Shown here: positions 37,035-45,594 of the stretch, piece by piece | Numbering within the stretch: position 1 is the first letter of the stretch | How the letters are laid out: every line of letters starts with the position of its first letter | NCBI GenBank assembly: GCA_023416585.1 | Contig: JAEZHM010000048.1 | Span: 18,333 to 82,332 of the forward strand | Source of the DNA: Bacillota bacterium | Lineage (GTDB): Bacteria > Bacillota > Clostridia > Christensenellales > Aristaeellaceae | Reading direction: 5' to 3' | Length of the DNA: 64,000 nt | The notes under the pieces: model-generated | Databases searched by the model: none | Seen by the model: only the letters and a program-made list of their open reading frames with translations | What the model was told of the DNA's origin: nothing | Program-made: the position numbers and the translations under genes

Positions 37035-37991
37035 TTAGGTCAGTTCATTTTCTTTTAAAATGACCGGCTCGTTGAATAAACAGGCAACAGCTTCCTCATA
37101 AGCGCGCAAACTTTGCGACTTTATGATTCGCTTTAATTGTTTTGCATGATCGGAAAACGCAAGTATCATATAACTCCAGAGTTCTTTCATTTTGTACAAT
37201 ATGTTTCTTTCCCCAAAGAGTGTTCTTTTATAGCCATCGTATATTTGATCATGTAAATCTTTCAGCAAGTTCTTATCAAGCCTGACACTGTACAAAAGAT
37301 CATGTACAAGGCCTGGATTCATTAGCAGCCCTCTGCCAAGCATAACCGTTCTCACGCCCGGGTATGCGGCTGAAAATTTTGCGTAATCCTCTTGTGTAAA
37401 TATGTCGCCGTTATAGCAAACAGGATTTTTGCTCCGGTCCAAGGCCATCTGAAATGCTGTCATATTCGGTGTGTTTTTATAGTAGTCCTTTTGAACCCTG
37501 GGGTGTATGATCAATTCCTCTATTGGGTACTTATTGAATATTTCTATCAGCTCATCAAATTCTTCCGGACTGTCCTTGCCTATCCTCGTTTTGACGGAGA
37601 TTTTTGTGGCCGGCTGACTGAAAATTTGATACAAGAACAAATCGAGCTCCGCTCTTTTTTGTAGAAATCCGGACCCTCTGTTTTTAGATACGACCGTTCC
37701 CGACGGACAGCCCAAATTCAAGTTGATTTCACCATAACCCAGCTGCTTTATCCGCTTTGCGGTATGAATGAAATCATCCGCGTTATTGGTTAATATCTGC
37801 GGAACCAAATGAATACTCTGGTTGTTCTCAGGCAAAATGTCATTCAAATCACGCGTTTTAAAGCTTTCGCTTTGATTTGCCACGATAAACGGGGCGAAAT
37901 ATTTTGCTACTCCCTTTGGAAAGAAAGCATGATGAGCGTTTCTGTAAACGTATCCGGTCAAGCCCTCCAATGGCGCGAAGTAAAAATTCAT
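37035..37991 (-). CDS. dus: tRNA-dihydrouridine synthase
   Basis: FMN enzyme reducing specific uridines of tRNA to dihydrouridine with NADPH. 318 residues. Seen: N-terminal APLEGLTGYVYRNA (barrel start), catalytic Cys in LNLGCPSGTVVSKNRGSGFL with the helix that follows, ISVKTRIG, LIIHPR and CYNGDIFT for flavin phosphate binding and VMLGRGLLMNPGLV. Divergent from the DusB usual in Bacillota; DusA/C-like branch likely. ATG follows AAGGAGC. Confidence 0.9.
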   Translation of the reverse strand: MNFYFAPLEGLTGYVYRNAHHAFFPKGVAKYFAPFIVANQSESFKTRDLNDILPENNQSIHLVPQILTNNADDFIHTAKRIKQLGYGEINLNLGCPSGTVVSKNRGSGFLQKRAELDLFLYQIFSQPATKISVKTRIGKDSPEEFDELIEIFNKYPIEELIIHPRVQKDYYKNTPNMTAFQMALDRSKNPVCYNGDIFTQEDYAKFSAAYPGVRTVMLGRGLLMNPGLVHDLLYSVRLDKNLLKDLHDQIYDGYKRTLFGERNILYKMKELWSYMILAFSDHAKQLKRIIKSQSLRAYEEAVACLFNEPVILKENELT

Positions 37992-38049
37992 GAATGATTG
38001 CTCCTTACTGTTAAGCCTGGTACCCTTTTACTCACATTTCCTGCTTGTC

Positions 38050-38275
38050 TAATGTCGCCCTCATGAATTTTGCCGATATCACGAATCAGGCTCATCATTA
38101 ACGCTTTCCACACATTCAAGCCGCGCAGTCACCGGACACGATACAGTCAAAAGCGCAAGGCGCCAGGTGTGCCCGGCTGTGCCCTCCCTGCGCCCGCTGC
38201 TCGATCATGCCGTACAGACAACAACTTTCGTTTTTCCGATTCTTCAATGAATGCAAAGTATTTCTCAATCTCCAT
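38050..38275 (-). pseudogene. Decayed HD-domain hydrolase
   Basis: Three frames hold pieces of one protein: MEIEKYFAFIEESEKRKL (from ATG 38275), then WRLALLTVS in a second frame, and MSLIRDIGKIHEGDI in a third (around 38052-38093), the equivalents of the YfbR/5'-nucleotidase-type elements EHSWRLAL and SLIHDIGEIHEGDI. The order, spacing and orientation fit the first ~90 residues of that family, after which homology stops. Frameshifts and loss of the metal-binding His mark it as dead. Confidence 0.6.
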
Positions 38276-38377
38276 TTTTCTTCTCCCTTTTCCTTCTCCA
38301 TGATGCATGCACAGCGGGTAAGAGATTTGTGAAATAAATGCTCCCCTCGCTTCTACAGTACGTTATGCCAAATAGCA

Positions 38378-39751
38378 CTATAACGCCATGTTTCTCGATG
38401 CAATCTTCTTCATAGGCTTGATCGACAATATGCAAACAATCAGCGTCAATACATCGGCAGCAGGCTGGGAAAAGTAGATACCACTTACACCAAGCAAACC
38501 CGGCAGCAGCAGAATAAATGGTATATAAAATATTCCCTGCCTGATAAGCGATAAAAATAGTCCATACCGGGATGAGCCTATAGTCTGGAAGGTGATAGTC
38601 ATCATATAGCACATGCCAAATGCCGGGTACAACGCCACCTGCGAGATGAGGAGCTTTATGCCATAGCCAATGACTGATGGATTTTGATTGAACAGCATAA
38701 TGAGCGGGCGCGATAACGCAATATACATTACCGCCACCAGCACGGATAGCACAAGCGTGGCACGTATTGCAAGCCGTGCCGATTCGTGAAAGCGTTCCTC
38801 GTTCTTTGCCCCAAATGAAAAAGCTGCAACCGGCTGATAGCCCTGCATGAACCCCATGATGACATAACATCCAATTAGAATAAGCCGCTGAACAACGCCA
38901 TATGCTGCGATAACAAGATCGCTTTCGGGCAGCGTTGCCGCCATCACATTTGTGAGCGAGGTGGCGACAGCGAGACATATTTGAATTACTGCTGAAGGAA
39001 TCCCAATGAGTGTTACAGTCTTGAGCAGCTTGCCGCTAAGCTTTATGTACGCAAGCTTTATCTTGATGATTGATTTGCCGCCCCAGTAGAACCAGATCAG
39101 TATGGCGAAGGTCACAAACTGTGAGATAGTCGTCGCCAGCGATGCGCCCTCAACACCCATATTGAAGCCCCAACTGAACATGAATATCGGGTCGAGTATA
39201 ACGTTGAGGGCCGCGCCGGCAACTACAGCGATAGATGATATCTTCACCGATGATTCTGCTCTCGCGGCAGAGTTGAGGCTTTGAGCGGGCAGGTTAAATA
39301 TCGCCGCAATGAACATCCAGAAAGCATAATCCTTGGCCTGCGGCAGCACTTCGCTGGATGCGCCGAACGCGCGCATCAGCGGTTCCATAAAAAGTATGCC
39401 GCCGGCACACAGCGCAATTCCAATAAACGACGATAGTACCACGATAGAGGAAATCGTAGTATTAGCGCCTTTTTTATCGTTTGCACCAAGCTGACGGCCA
39501 GCCAGGACAGCCGCACCAGCTGCGAAGATGTTTTCAACAGAAACAAAAATAAGCAATAGTGGCAGCGTAACCCCTACCGCCGCAAGCGCGGTATCCGAAC
39601 CCAGCAATCCGATATACGCAGTATCAACAATATTGTATACCGCTTTTGCTAAGAGCGCAATCGTAGCGGGTATAGCCAGCTTGACGATAGCTTTTGATGG
39701 TTTGACATCCGATAAAAGTGATTCTTTCGCCATGCTTTTTTCACAGTTCAT
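38378..39751 (-). CDS. MATE-family efflux transporter
   Basis: 457 residues, 12 membrane helices. N-terminal PATIALLAKAVYNIVDTAYIG and the repeated half at IGIPSAVIQICLAVATSL are the two MatE domains. MATE pumps export cationic drugs in exchange for Na+ or H+. The start is ATG 39751, overlapping the TetR stop by ATGA and preceded by AGGATG, so it is translationally coupled to the repressor gene upstream. Confidence 0.9.
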   Translation of the reverse strand: MNCEKSMAKESLLSDVKPSKAIVKLAIPATIALLAKAVYNIVDTAYIGLLGSDTALAAVGVTLPLLLIFVSVENIFAAGAAVLAGRQLGANDKKGANTTISSIVVLSSFIGIALCAGGILFMEPLMRAFGASSEVLPQAKDYAFWMFIAAIFNLPAQSLNSAARAESSVKISSIAVVAGAALNVILDPIFMFSWGFNMGVEGASLATTISQFVTFAILIWFYWGGKSIIKIKLAYIKLSGKLLKTVTLIGIPSAVIQICLAVATSLTNVMAATLPESDLVIAAYGVVQRLILIGCYVIMGFMQGYQPVAAFSFGAKNEERFHESARLAIRATLVLSVLVAVMYIALSRPLIMLFNQNPSVIGYGIKLLISQVALYPAFGMCYMMTITFQTIGSSRYGLFLSLIRQGIFYIPFILLLPGLLGVSGIYFSQPAADVLTLIVCILSIKPMKKIASRNMAL

Positions 39752-40371
39752 TGTGCGCATCCTATTGCACCATATAACAGCAATTTTAGCTGACGGTGGC
39801 ACCTTTCTTCGTGATCCTGCAGAATGCTCTCGGCGGAGCCGCCCTGTTGCATGGATAGATAATGGGCGTTGAAGAAATCCTGGTAGAACCGAAAAACCTC
39901 CACGACCTCCGGCACAGTTACACCGGGACGTAAAGACACACCTTCAAGAAGCTCAGTTAAAACAGAAACATTGAGCGTATCGAATTCACCTTTTACCTCG
40001 CCGATGGCTTTAAGCAGATGTATCGGCGGATTATTAACGGCGTTACAAAACAGGTTTAGGTACAGCGGATTTTCGCGGAAAAAGTGAAGCCTTGCGTCGA
40101 AATATCCTTGCAGATGCTCCTCAACTGTCCCATGAAGCGTTTTGACCGCATCTGACAAATAGAAAGTCAGTGCGTCAAAGCACTCCTTAACACATAATAA
40201 GTACAGATCGTCTTTGTCCTTAAAATAGTGATAAATGATGCCCTTGGAAATGTCGTTGCCATTGCAGATGTTGTTAAGCGAGGCCTCCGCATAGCTTTTT
40301 GCAGAAAATTCTTTCAATGCACCTTCCAGTATTCTTTGCCTGCTTTGCAGATTCTTTTCCTCGCGTTTCAT
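39748..40371 (-). CDS. TetR-family repressor of the MATE pump
   Basis: 207 residues. HTH at ~25-55 (YAEASLNNICNGNDISKGIIYHYFKDKDDLY) with the usual TetR signature; the remaining ~150 residues are the ligand-binding helices. It sits in an operon with the MATE gene and its promoter carries two palindromes (40398-40449). Likely relief by a drug or metabolite exported by the pump. Confidence 0.9.
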   Translation of the reverse strand: MKREEKNLQSRQRILEGALKEFSAKSYAEASLNNICNGNDISKGIIYHYFKDKDDLYLLCVKECFDALTFYLSDAVKTLHGTVEEHLQGYFDARLHFFRENPLYLNLFCNAVNNPPIHLLKAIGEVKGEFDTLNVSVLTELLEGVSLRPGVTVPEVVEVFRFYQDFFNAHYLSMQQGGSAESILQDHEERCHRQLKLLLYGAIGCAQ

Positions 40372-40397
40372 GCTATCGCCTCACTGTCAAAAAATTT

Positions 40398-40449
40398 TAG
40401 ACCACTTGGTCTATTTTGATACTATAGCACAAACAGACCGATCGGTCAA
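40398..40449 (-). promoter_or_regulatory. TetR/MATE promoter with two palindromic operators
   Basis: On the minus strand: TTGACC (40449-40444), 17 bp, TATAGT (40426-40421). GACCGATCGGTC (40436-40447) overlaps the -35 box and TAGACCACTTGGTCTA (40398-40413) lies just after the start site. Both share GACC...GGTC, so they are probably two sites for the same repressor. Confidence 0.75.
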
Positions 40450-40544
40450 TATTATATGCAGTGTCTGCAAAATGATTTTTGCCAAGCGATATGTTAATCT
40501 GCCCAGTTTCTTGATATATTCAATAGGCCCTGTATAAATAGAAA

Positions 40545-40583
40545 CAAAAAGACGGGCCGGAAAATGCAGTTTTTCGACCCGCC
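40545..40583 (-). terminator. Terminator after the lipoprotein gene
   Basis: Minus-strand stem GGCGGGTCGAAAA ... TTTTCCGGCCCGTC followed by TTTTTGTTTC. It lies about 65 bp past the lipoprotein stop codon. Confidence 0.7.
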
Positions 40584-40647
40584 TATCGCTTATTCTTCTC
40601 AGGATGCGATACCCTCATGATTTATGTAAACTTGCGCAAGAAGGTGA

Positions 40648-41661
40648 CTAGAATTTACTTGCAAGATAATTCGTGATGGCACCTATATCTTTATTATTTC
40701 CCGAATCATTTATTTCCTGATCCAGCTTATAGTCATTTGTGAACGATCCATCAGCATTTTGCAAGTAAACGGCAGCTATAGGTCCTCCAGAAGCACCATC
40801 GTAGTTATCAGCAACAATAATGATTACATCCTTCAGACCGTCTCTGTTCACATCCTCAAACGAAACGGCTTGAACATCCACGCTATAGGGAAGCGCTGCA
40901 TTGAAATTGTAAAGAATATCTCCAACTTCATTGGTTAGATAAAAAACTACAGGTATATGGTTGCCTGCCGTTAATTTCCCCGACACGAATTTGACATTGC
41001 CCCACGAATTTAGATCCGCCATAAAAGTTTGATTTTCAATTAGTTCAAAGCCATCTATGTTTTTAAGATTATACGGAACAAATTCAAACGTTCCTTCGGG
41101 AAGCGTCATGACCGGATCTGATGATTTCCCGGTTAATGCAATCGTTGCCTCGAGCGTGTTATCAGGCTTGAATACAAGTTTTAGCGTTCCCTTGTTTCCC
41201 CTGGAATCATTCACAAGCTGCCCTTCCGCAATATCATTATTTACGGTTCCCTCAAATTCCGCGGTATCCTGATTGTAAGCAGGGGCATTGCCCACCATGC
41301 TTAGCTTTCCATGAATTTTCCCATCTTTTATATTCGAAATGATAAAAGACAGGCCAACAGGGAAGTTAGAATCCGTATTTCTGATCCAGGTCTTTTTCAG
41401 ATATTGGCTATAGTTCATTACATGACTTGCTGCTGCAGGTTTTGCAGTAGCTGTTGCTTTAGGCGTTGCTGTAGCTGTCACTGTAGGATTCGCTGTTGCT
41501 ACAGCTGCTGCTGTGCTGGTTTCTGTCGGAACTGCCTCGGTGGGATTCTCAGTTTGCCCAAGGCTTGTTGGCAATGGCGTATTTGCATCTCCCGGCGTGG
41601 TGGTACAGCCCGTGAGCAGAAGCATCCAAACAAAAGACATAACCAGCGCTTTAAATTTCAT
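40648..41661 (-). CDS. Lipoprotein with FG-GAP-like C terminus
   Basis: 337 residues. Signal peptide with lipobox LLTGC (Cys near residue 18), a low-complexity linker rich in Ala, Thr and Pro (~30-65), then a beta-rich domain. Near the C terminus DVNRDGLKDVIIIVADN is a calcium-binding FG-GAP/VCBS-like repeat, which suggests a propeller or periplasmic binding role. Anchored on the outer side of the membrane. ATG 41661 is preferred; TTG 41673 is possible. Function unknown, no operon partner. Confidence 0.7.
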   Translation of the reverse strand: MKFKALVMSFVWMLLLTGCTTTPGDANTPLPTSLGQTENPTEAVPTETSTAAAVATANPTVTATATPKATATAKPAAASHVMNYSQYLKKTWIRNTDSNFPVGLSFIISNIKDGKIHGKLSMVGNAPAYNQDTAEFEGTVNNDIAEGQLVNDSRGNKGTLKLVFKPDNTLEATIALTGKSSDPVMTLPEGTFEFVPYNLKNIDGFELIENQTFMADLNSWGNVKFVSGKLTAGNHIPVVFYLTNEVGDILYNFNAALPYSVDVQAVSFEDVNRDGLKDVIIIVADNYDGASGGPIAAVYLQNADGSFTNDYKLDQEINDSGNNKDIGAITNYLASKF

Positions 41662-41884
41662 GATACCCACCAACCTTTCTCCCAGTACCCTTTTATCTTC
41701 GTTTATCGTTGTGGCATAAGTGTCTGGCCACAGCTTTCTATTGGACGAAAGTGTGAATCAGCATGTTCCCGCAGGATTGCTTTTCATCAATATTGTCAAT
41801 TTGACGTACCTTGATCAGTTAAAACAGAGGCGGCTTGGACGCAACAAGGCTTTCATGTACATAATATATCAAAAAGCATATGAT

Positions 41885-42577
41885 TTAAAGAACCAGAATA
41901 CCTCCATGATAACAGATAATTTCTTTTGCCCCATATGCAACTATTTTGCGCAGTGATGCTTCAGCCTCATTTCTATCTAATGTATATTGGGGATTTGCAA
42001 TTACCAACTCCCCTTTTTCAAGCGTTGCTGCATCCCCTGCAATCATAACTTTTTTCTGCTTTGCAAACACAGAAATGTGACCTGGTGTATGCCCAGGTGT
42101 TCCAATGATGATGCAGCCCCCGCACCAATCAAGAACATCACCGTCTTGTACTTCCACATCCACTTTGGCAGGCTGAACATTTTTTAAGACATTGCAAAAA
42201 GCCAATCCGAATGCTTTTTGTTCTTCAGGCAAATTCGGCTGCTTTGCCTCAGCCTGCTTTAAGCGCAAAGACTTTAATCGGCCTGAAATATAAGGTGTCT
42301 CTTTCTTGCTGGCAACAACCTGTATTCGGGGATATTTCTTTATCAGTTCGGATAAAGCGCCCATATGGTCATGGTCATGATGAGTCATCAAAACATGGGT
42401 AACATTGCTGCATAAGAGATTCTTTTCTGCCATTGCCCGTTCAACTGCCGGAAGAAAACCTGTATATCCACAATCAATCAGAACCATATTCTTGTCATCT
42501 ATTAAAATAACCGGATGAATTACATCCTCGACTTCACCAAATTTGAATCGTATATCCAGCACAATGATCTCATTCAC
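41885..42577 (-). CDS. Metallo-beta-lactamase-fold hydrolase
   Basis: 230 residues. Zinc motif HxHxDH as THHDHDHMGAL near 70, next ligands in IIIGTPGHTPGHISVF and AGDAATLEKG, and the last His at YHGG near the C terminus. Such enzymes hydrolyse thioesters, lactones or phosphodiesters. GTG start at 42577 with GGAGGAGG 8 nt upstream; the longer frame to 42598 is less likely. Confidence 0.85.
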   Translation of the reverse strand: MNEIIVLDIRFKFGEVEDVIHPVILIDDKNMVLIDCGYTGFLPAVERAMAEKNLLCSNVTHVLMTHHDHDHMGALSELIKKYPRIQVVASKKETPYISGRLKSLRLKQAEAKQPNLPEEQKAFGLAFCNVLKNVQPAKVDVEVQDGDVLDWCGGCIIIGTPGHTPGHISVFAKQKKVMIAGDAATLEKGELVIANPQYTLDRNEAEASLRKIVAYGAKEIICYHGGILVL

Positions 42578-42974
42578 GTCAACCGCCTCCTCCAGCACTT
42601 CTTTTCAGTTTCCGATCACCATTCGTGATGATCCTCATCAGATTTTCTCCCTTTTTTCGAAAACCAATTGAAAATAATAACCAGCAATCAGTTTTTGAAA
42701 ACATGACACCAACCCATATGAATACTGTAGGATAGGCAGTCTGCAAATGGCTTAATCGCTGGTTTTGAAATGGCCCATGACTCACCCTCCTCACTAGATT
42801 TATTCGGGGTATCTGGTCATCAACCCTATCAGCGTAGCCAAAAATCCCCACACACGGTCACTTACGAATTCCGGGGCTTTATTGGCTTGCCAGTTCGCAA
42901 TTATCCTCAATCCTCTAAACTGAAATAAGGATGTGATATAATAAAGGCTAAAACTGCACAAAGGAGAACCGTTC
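42578..42974. other. Gene-free region between MBL hydrolase and exoA
   Basis: About 400 bp. Short minus-strand frames read NWQANKAPEFVSDRVWGFLATL and QTAYPTVFIWVGVMFS, but in several frames and without a recognisable family or ribosome site. Probably degraded coding DNA. The right end holds the exoA promoter. Confidence 0.4.
42934..42942 (+). promoter_or_regulatory. Extended -10 promoter of exoA
   Basis: TGATATAAT, full TATAAT with extended TG, 32 bp before the ATG at 42975. The -35 region is poor, as usual with extended -10 promoters. Confidence 0.6.
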
Positions 42975-43724
42975 ATGAAAATGATTTCCTGGAACGTCAA
43001 TGGCTTGCGCGCCAGCTTAAAAAGGGGGTTCATGGATACCTTTAAACAAATAGACGCAGACATCTTTTGCCTGCAAGAGACAAAAATGGAGCAGGGGCAG
43101 GCAGAATTGGATTTGGCTGGTTATCAGGAATACTGGAACAGCGCCCAGAAAAAAGGGTATTCCGGCACTGCTGTTTTTACCAAAAAAGCGCCGCTGAGCG
43201 TGACAAACGGCATCGGCATCGAAAAGCACGACCAGGAAGGCCGGGTCATAACCCTGGAATTTGAAGATTACTATTTTGTAAATATATATACACCTAATTC
43301 CCAAAGAGAGCTTGCCCGCTTGGGCTATCGCATGGAATGGGAGGATGATATCCGGAGCTATCTTTTAGCGCTGGATGCCAAAAAACCCGTGATTCTTTGC
43401 GGCGATCTAAATGTGGCGCATCAGGAAATCGATATTAAGAACGCAAAATCAAATCACAATAATGCGGGCTTTACAGATGAGGAACGTGATAAAATGACAA
43501 TCCTCTTAAGCTCTGGATTTTCGGATACGTTTAGAACTTTGCACCCGGATGACCATGAAGCCTATTCCTGGTGGTCTTTGATGCCCGGCATACGGGAGCG
43601 GAATGTCGGCTGGCGTATCGATTATTTTCTTGTATCCCAACGGATTATGCCTCAGATAAAAGAAGCATTCATATTACCTCAAGTATACGGCAGCGACCAT
43701 TGTCCTGTCGGTATTGTTGTATAA
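42975..43724 (+). CDS. exoA: Exodeoxyribonuclease III
   Basis: AP endonuclease and 3' exonuclease of base-excision repair. 249 residues. Seen: MKMISWNVNGLRASLKRG, catalytic Glu in CLQETKMEQGQ, VNIYTPNSQRE, GDLNVAHQEID (Asp/Asn pair), WWSLMPGIRERNVGWRIDYFLVS and the terminal SDHCPVGI. ATG follows AAAGGAGAA. Single gene, hairpin after it. Confidence 0.95.
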   Translation: MKMISWNVNGLRASLKRGFMDTFKQIDADIFCLQETKMEQGQAELDLAGYQEYWNSAQKKGYSGTAVFTKKAPLSVTNGIGIEKHDQEGRVITLEFEDYYFVNIYTPNSQRELARLGYRMEWEDDIRSYLLALDAKKPVILCGDLNVAHQEIDIKNAKSNHNNAGFTDEERDKMTILLSSGFSDTFRTLHPDDHEAYSWWSLMPGIRERNVGWRIDYFLVSQRIMPQIKEAFILPQVYGSDHCPVGIVV

Positions 43725-43755
43725 AATGCAGCACGTTTCTAAAATTGACCTTCTG

Positions 43756-43797
43756 CCTCCCCGCTTAAGCCTGGTGGAGCCTTGGCGGGAGGTTTAT
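43756..43797 (+). terminator. Putative terminator after exoA
   Basis: CCTCCCCGC (43756-43764) against GCGGGAGG (43785-43792) with one bulge, then TTTATTCT. Confidence 0.5.
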
Positions 43798-43972
43798 TCT
43801 ATGCTTACCCAGCATCTACTGCTCTTGTTTACATCCTCCCTGGCAGTCAATCCCAAATTTTTTATACGTATCATAATAACTATCTTTTATTGGCAGTGCA
43901 GCTTACAACTAAGTTGAATGGTATAGCGACAACTTTGATAACAGGGGATATAGAACAGGATACCGTTTTCTA

Positions 43973-44689
43973 CTATTCTTTGAACCGATACCTGCCTCTT
44001 GCGGATGTTGCTTTTCCATATTCAATCGCTTTTACCGGGCATCGATTGATACATGCTGTACACTGATAGCATTTTTCGCCCCAATGTGGTTTTTTGTCTA
44101 TGATCCTTATGGTATTTGCGGGGCAATTTTGGGCGCACTGTCCGCAGGCTGTGCAATTGTCTGTGGCATAAAACGGCTTTGTGCTGCGGGCAAACTTGTT
44201 AAATCCGAAGTTCGCCAGGTTGGACTTTATCCACGGTAACTTACTCTTATTGACATCATCAACAGATTGCTTTGCAAGCACCTGTGCCGCAATAGTTTCA
44301 AGCTTTACTTTGGCTTTTAAAATCTTTGAGGCAATAATTTCGTCGCTTTCCACATCTGCTCCCATAATATAATTGCTGGGCATCGCAACAGAATACTTGC
44401 TGTTTAAAGGGAAAATGCCGCATAACTTTTCCATAGCATTGCCCGCGTCAGCTCCGCAGGTACACACTCCAAAAGTAAACGCGGGCTTACCCGCAAGCTT
44501 TTTAATAAAATCCAGTACCGGTTCCGGCGCTCCCCACGCGTAAATAGGGAAGACAACACCTATGGTTTGATTGTTGATGGATGGGACTACGGAGCACTCA
44601 ACCATATTGACCGCAATATCATCTGTTTTTGAAGCAAGCTGCTTGGCAAGCCATTTAGAGTTCCCCGTGCCTGAAAAATAATAAATCAT
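43973..44689 (-). CDS. EFR1-type flavodoxin-ferredoxin fusion
   Basis: 238 residues. The flavodoxin-like part at 1-160 begins MIYYFSGTGNSKWLAKQLA (phosphate loop) and contains VFPIYAWGAPEPV and CTCGADAGNAMEKL; the C-terminal part has CTACGQCAQNCP and CYQCTACINRCP, two [4Fe-4S] sites. The layout is the EFR1 family of anaerobes, thought to link flavin and Fe-S electron carriers. It starts 3 bp after the alpha/beta hydrolase stop on the same strand, so co-transcribed. Confidence 0.88.
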   Translation of the reverse strand: MIYYFSGTGNSKWLAKQLASKTDDIAVNMVECSVVPSINNQTIGVVFPIYAWGAPEPVLDFIKKLAGKPAFTFGVCTCGADAGNAMEKLCGIFPLNSKYSVAMPSNYIMGADVESDEIIASKILKAKVKLETIAAQVLAKQSVDDVNKSKLPWIKSNLANFGFNKFARSTKPFYATDNCTACGQCAQNCPANTIRIIDKKPHWGEKCYQCTACINRCPVKAIEYGKATSARGRYRFKE

Positions 44690-44692
44690 AAA

Positions 44693-45397
44693 TTAATCAT
44701 TCCTTTCCGCAAGAAACGCTTTGATTGCTTCCACGGCTATGTTCTGTTGTTCTTCGCTTGAAATTGTAGCGTCTGGGTCTCCCTTTTGCTTGCCGTAATT
44801 ACCGAACTGGGCATGGTTCCCGCCTTCTATGACTATAATATTATCGGTATAGTTTAACTTTTCCGCCACGCTTGTATTGAATGTGCCGTAAACTGTCAGC
44901 GCACTTTTTGCCGGGTAATTGCCATAGATATATGCCCCCAGCAAAATTAATCCTTTTACCTTGTCCTGATGCTTTGACGCATATTCGCTGGCCATTGCCC
45001 CGCCCATGGAATGGCCACCTATATACCAATTTTGAATGTCAGGGAACTGATCCATGATTTTATCGGCGGCATTCGCATCGAAAATAGCCATGTTGAACGG
45101 CATTTTAACAAGAAAGCAAGTTATACCGCAGCTTTGTTTGATCTTTTCCAGAATCGGCAAGTAAGCAAAATACTCCACCTTGGCACCTGGGTAAAAAATC
45201 AATGCGGTGTCGCTGGGTGTAGTAGGTGATAGTATTATCAGGTTGTCTTGAGCACGCATGGCAGCTTCACTTTGCATTACTGCAATCGCTGCATCATCTG
45301 CTCTGTAATAATCAGATACATAAATTAAAAATGCAACAGTCAATAAAAATATAAGCGATATGCTTGTAATCAGGGCTATTTTCAGCCGCTTTTTCAT
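44693..45397 (-). CDS. Membrane-anchored alpha/beta hydrolase
   Basis: 234 residues. An N-terminal membrane helix (~8-27) anchors an alpha/beta hydrolase domain: LIFYPGAKVEYFAYLPILEKI (oxyanion strand), nucleophile Ser in IGGHSMGGAMASEY near 120, and His in EGGNHAQFGNYG near 205. The length fits the small PF12695 group. ATG follows AAGGAGGAGATATCT, a strong site. First gene of the pair with the EFR1-type protein. Confidence 0.85.
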   Translation of the reverse strand: MKKRLKIALITSISLIFLLTVAFLIYVSDYYRADDAAIAVMQSEAAMRAQDNLIILSPTTPSDTALIFYPGAKVEYFAYLPILEKIKQSCGITCFLVKMPFNMAIFDANAADKIMDQFPDIQNWYIGGHSMGGAMASEYASKHQDKVKGLILLGAYIYGNYPAKSALTVYGTFNTSVAEKLNYTDNIIVIEGGNHAQFGNYGKQKGDPDATISSEEQQNIAVEAIKAFLAERND

Positions 45398-45594
45398 AGA
45401 TATCTCCTCCTTCGCGAAAAATAAATTGGATTTCGCATCCGAACAATCATCATTCAGTCATCTTTTCTTCCAGTGCCTTTGTTATCAATGACGATGATAT
45501 ACGAAGTGTGCTATAATCCTATTTTTGAGTTACGTCCGCAAAGAAGTTCACCGCAATAATCTTTCCTATGCTTTTCCTCGCTTAGTAGCCAGAT

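Noticed and set aside
38265..38978. 237-residue minus-strand frame overlapping the MATE gene
   Set aside because: Shadow frame of the MATE gene in another phase, Cys/His-rich and without a start signal.
41400..41520. Repetitive GCTGTAGCTGTC-like sequence, considered as tandem repeat or CRISPR
   Set aside because: It encodes the Ala/Thr-rich linker of the lipoprotein, with irregular units and no spacers.
45511..45594. TGCTATAATCC on the plus strand as a promoter
   Set aside because: No gene or structured RNA follows it before the end of the opposite-strand DUF362 gene.
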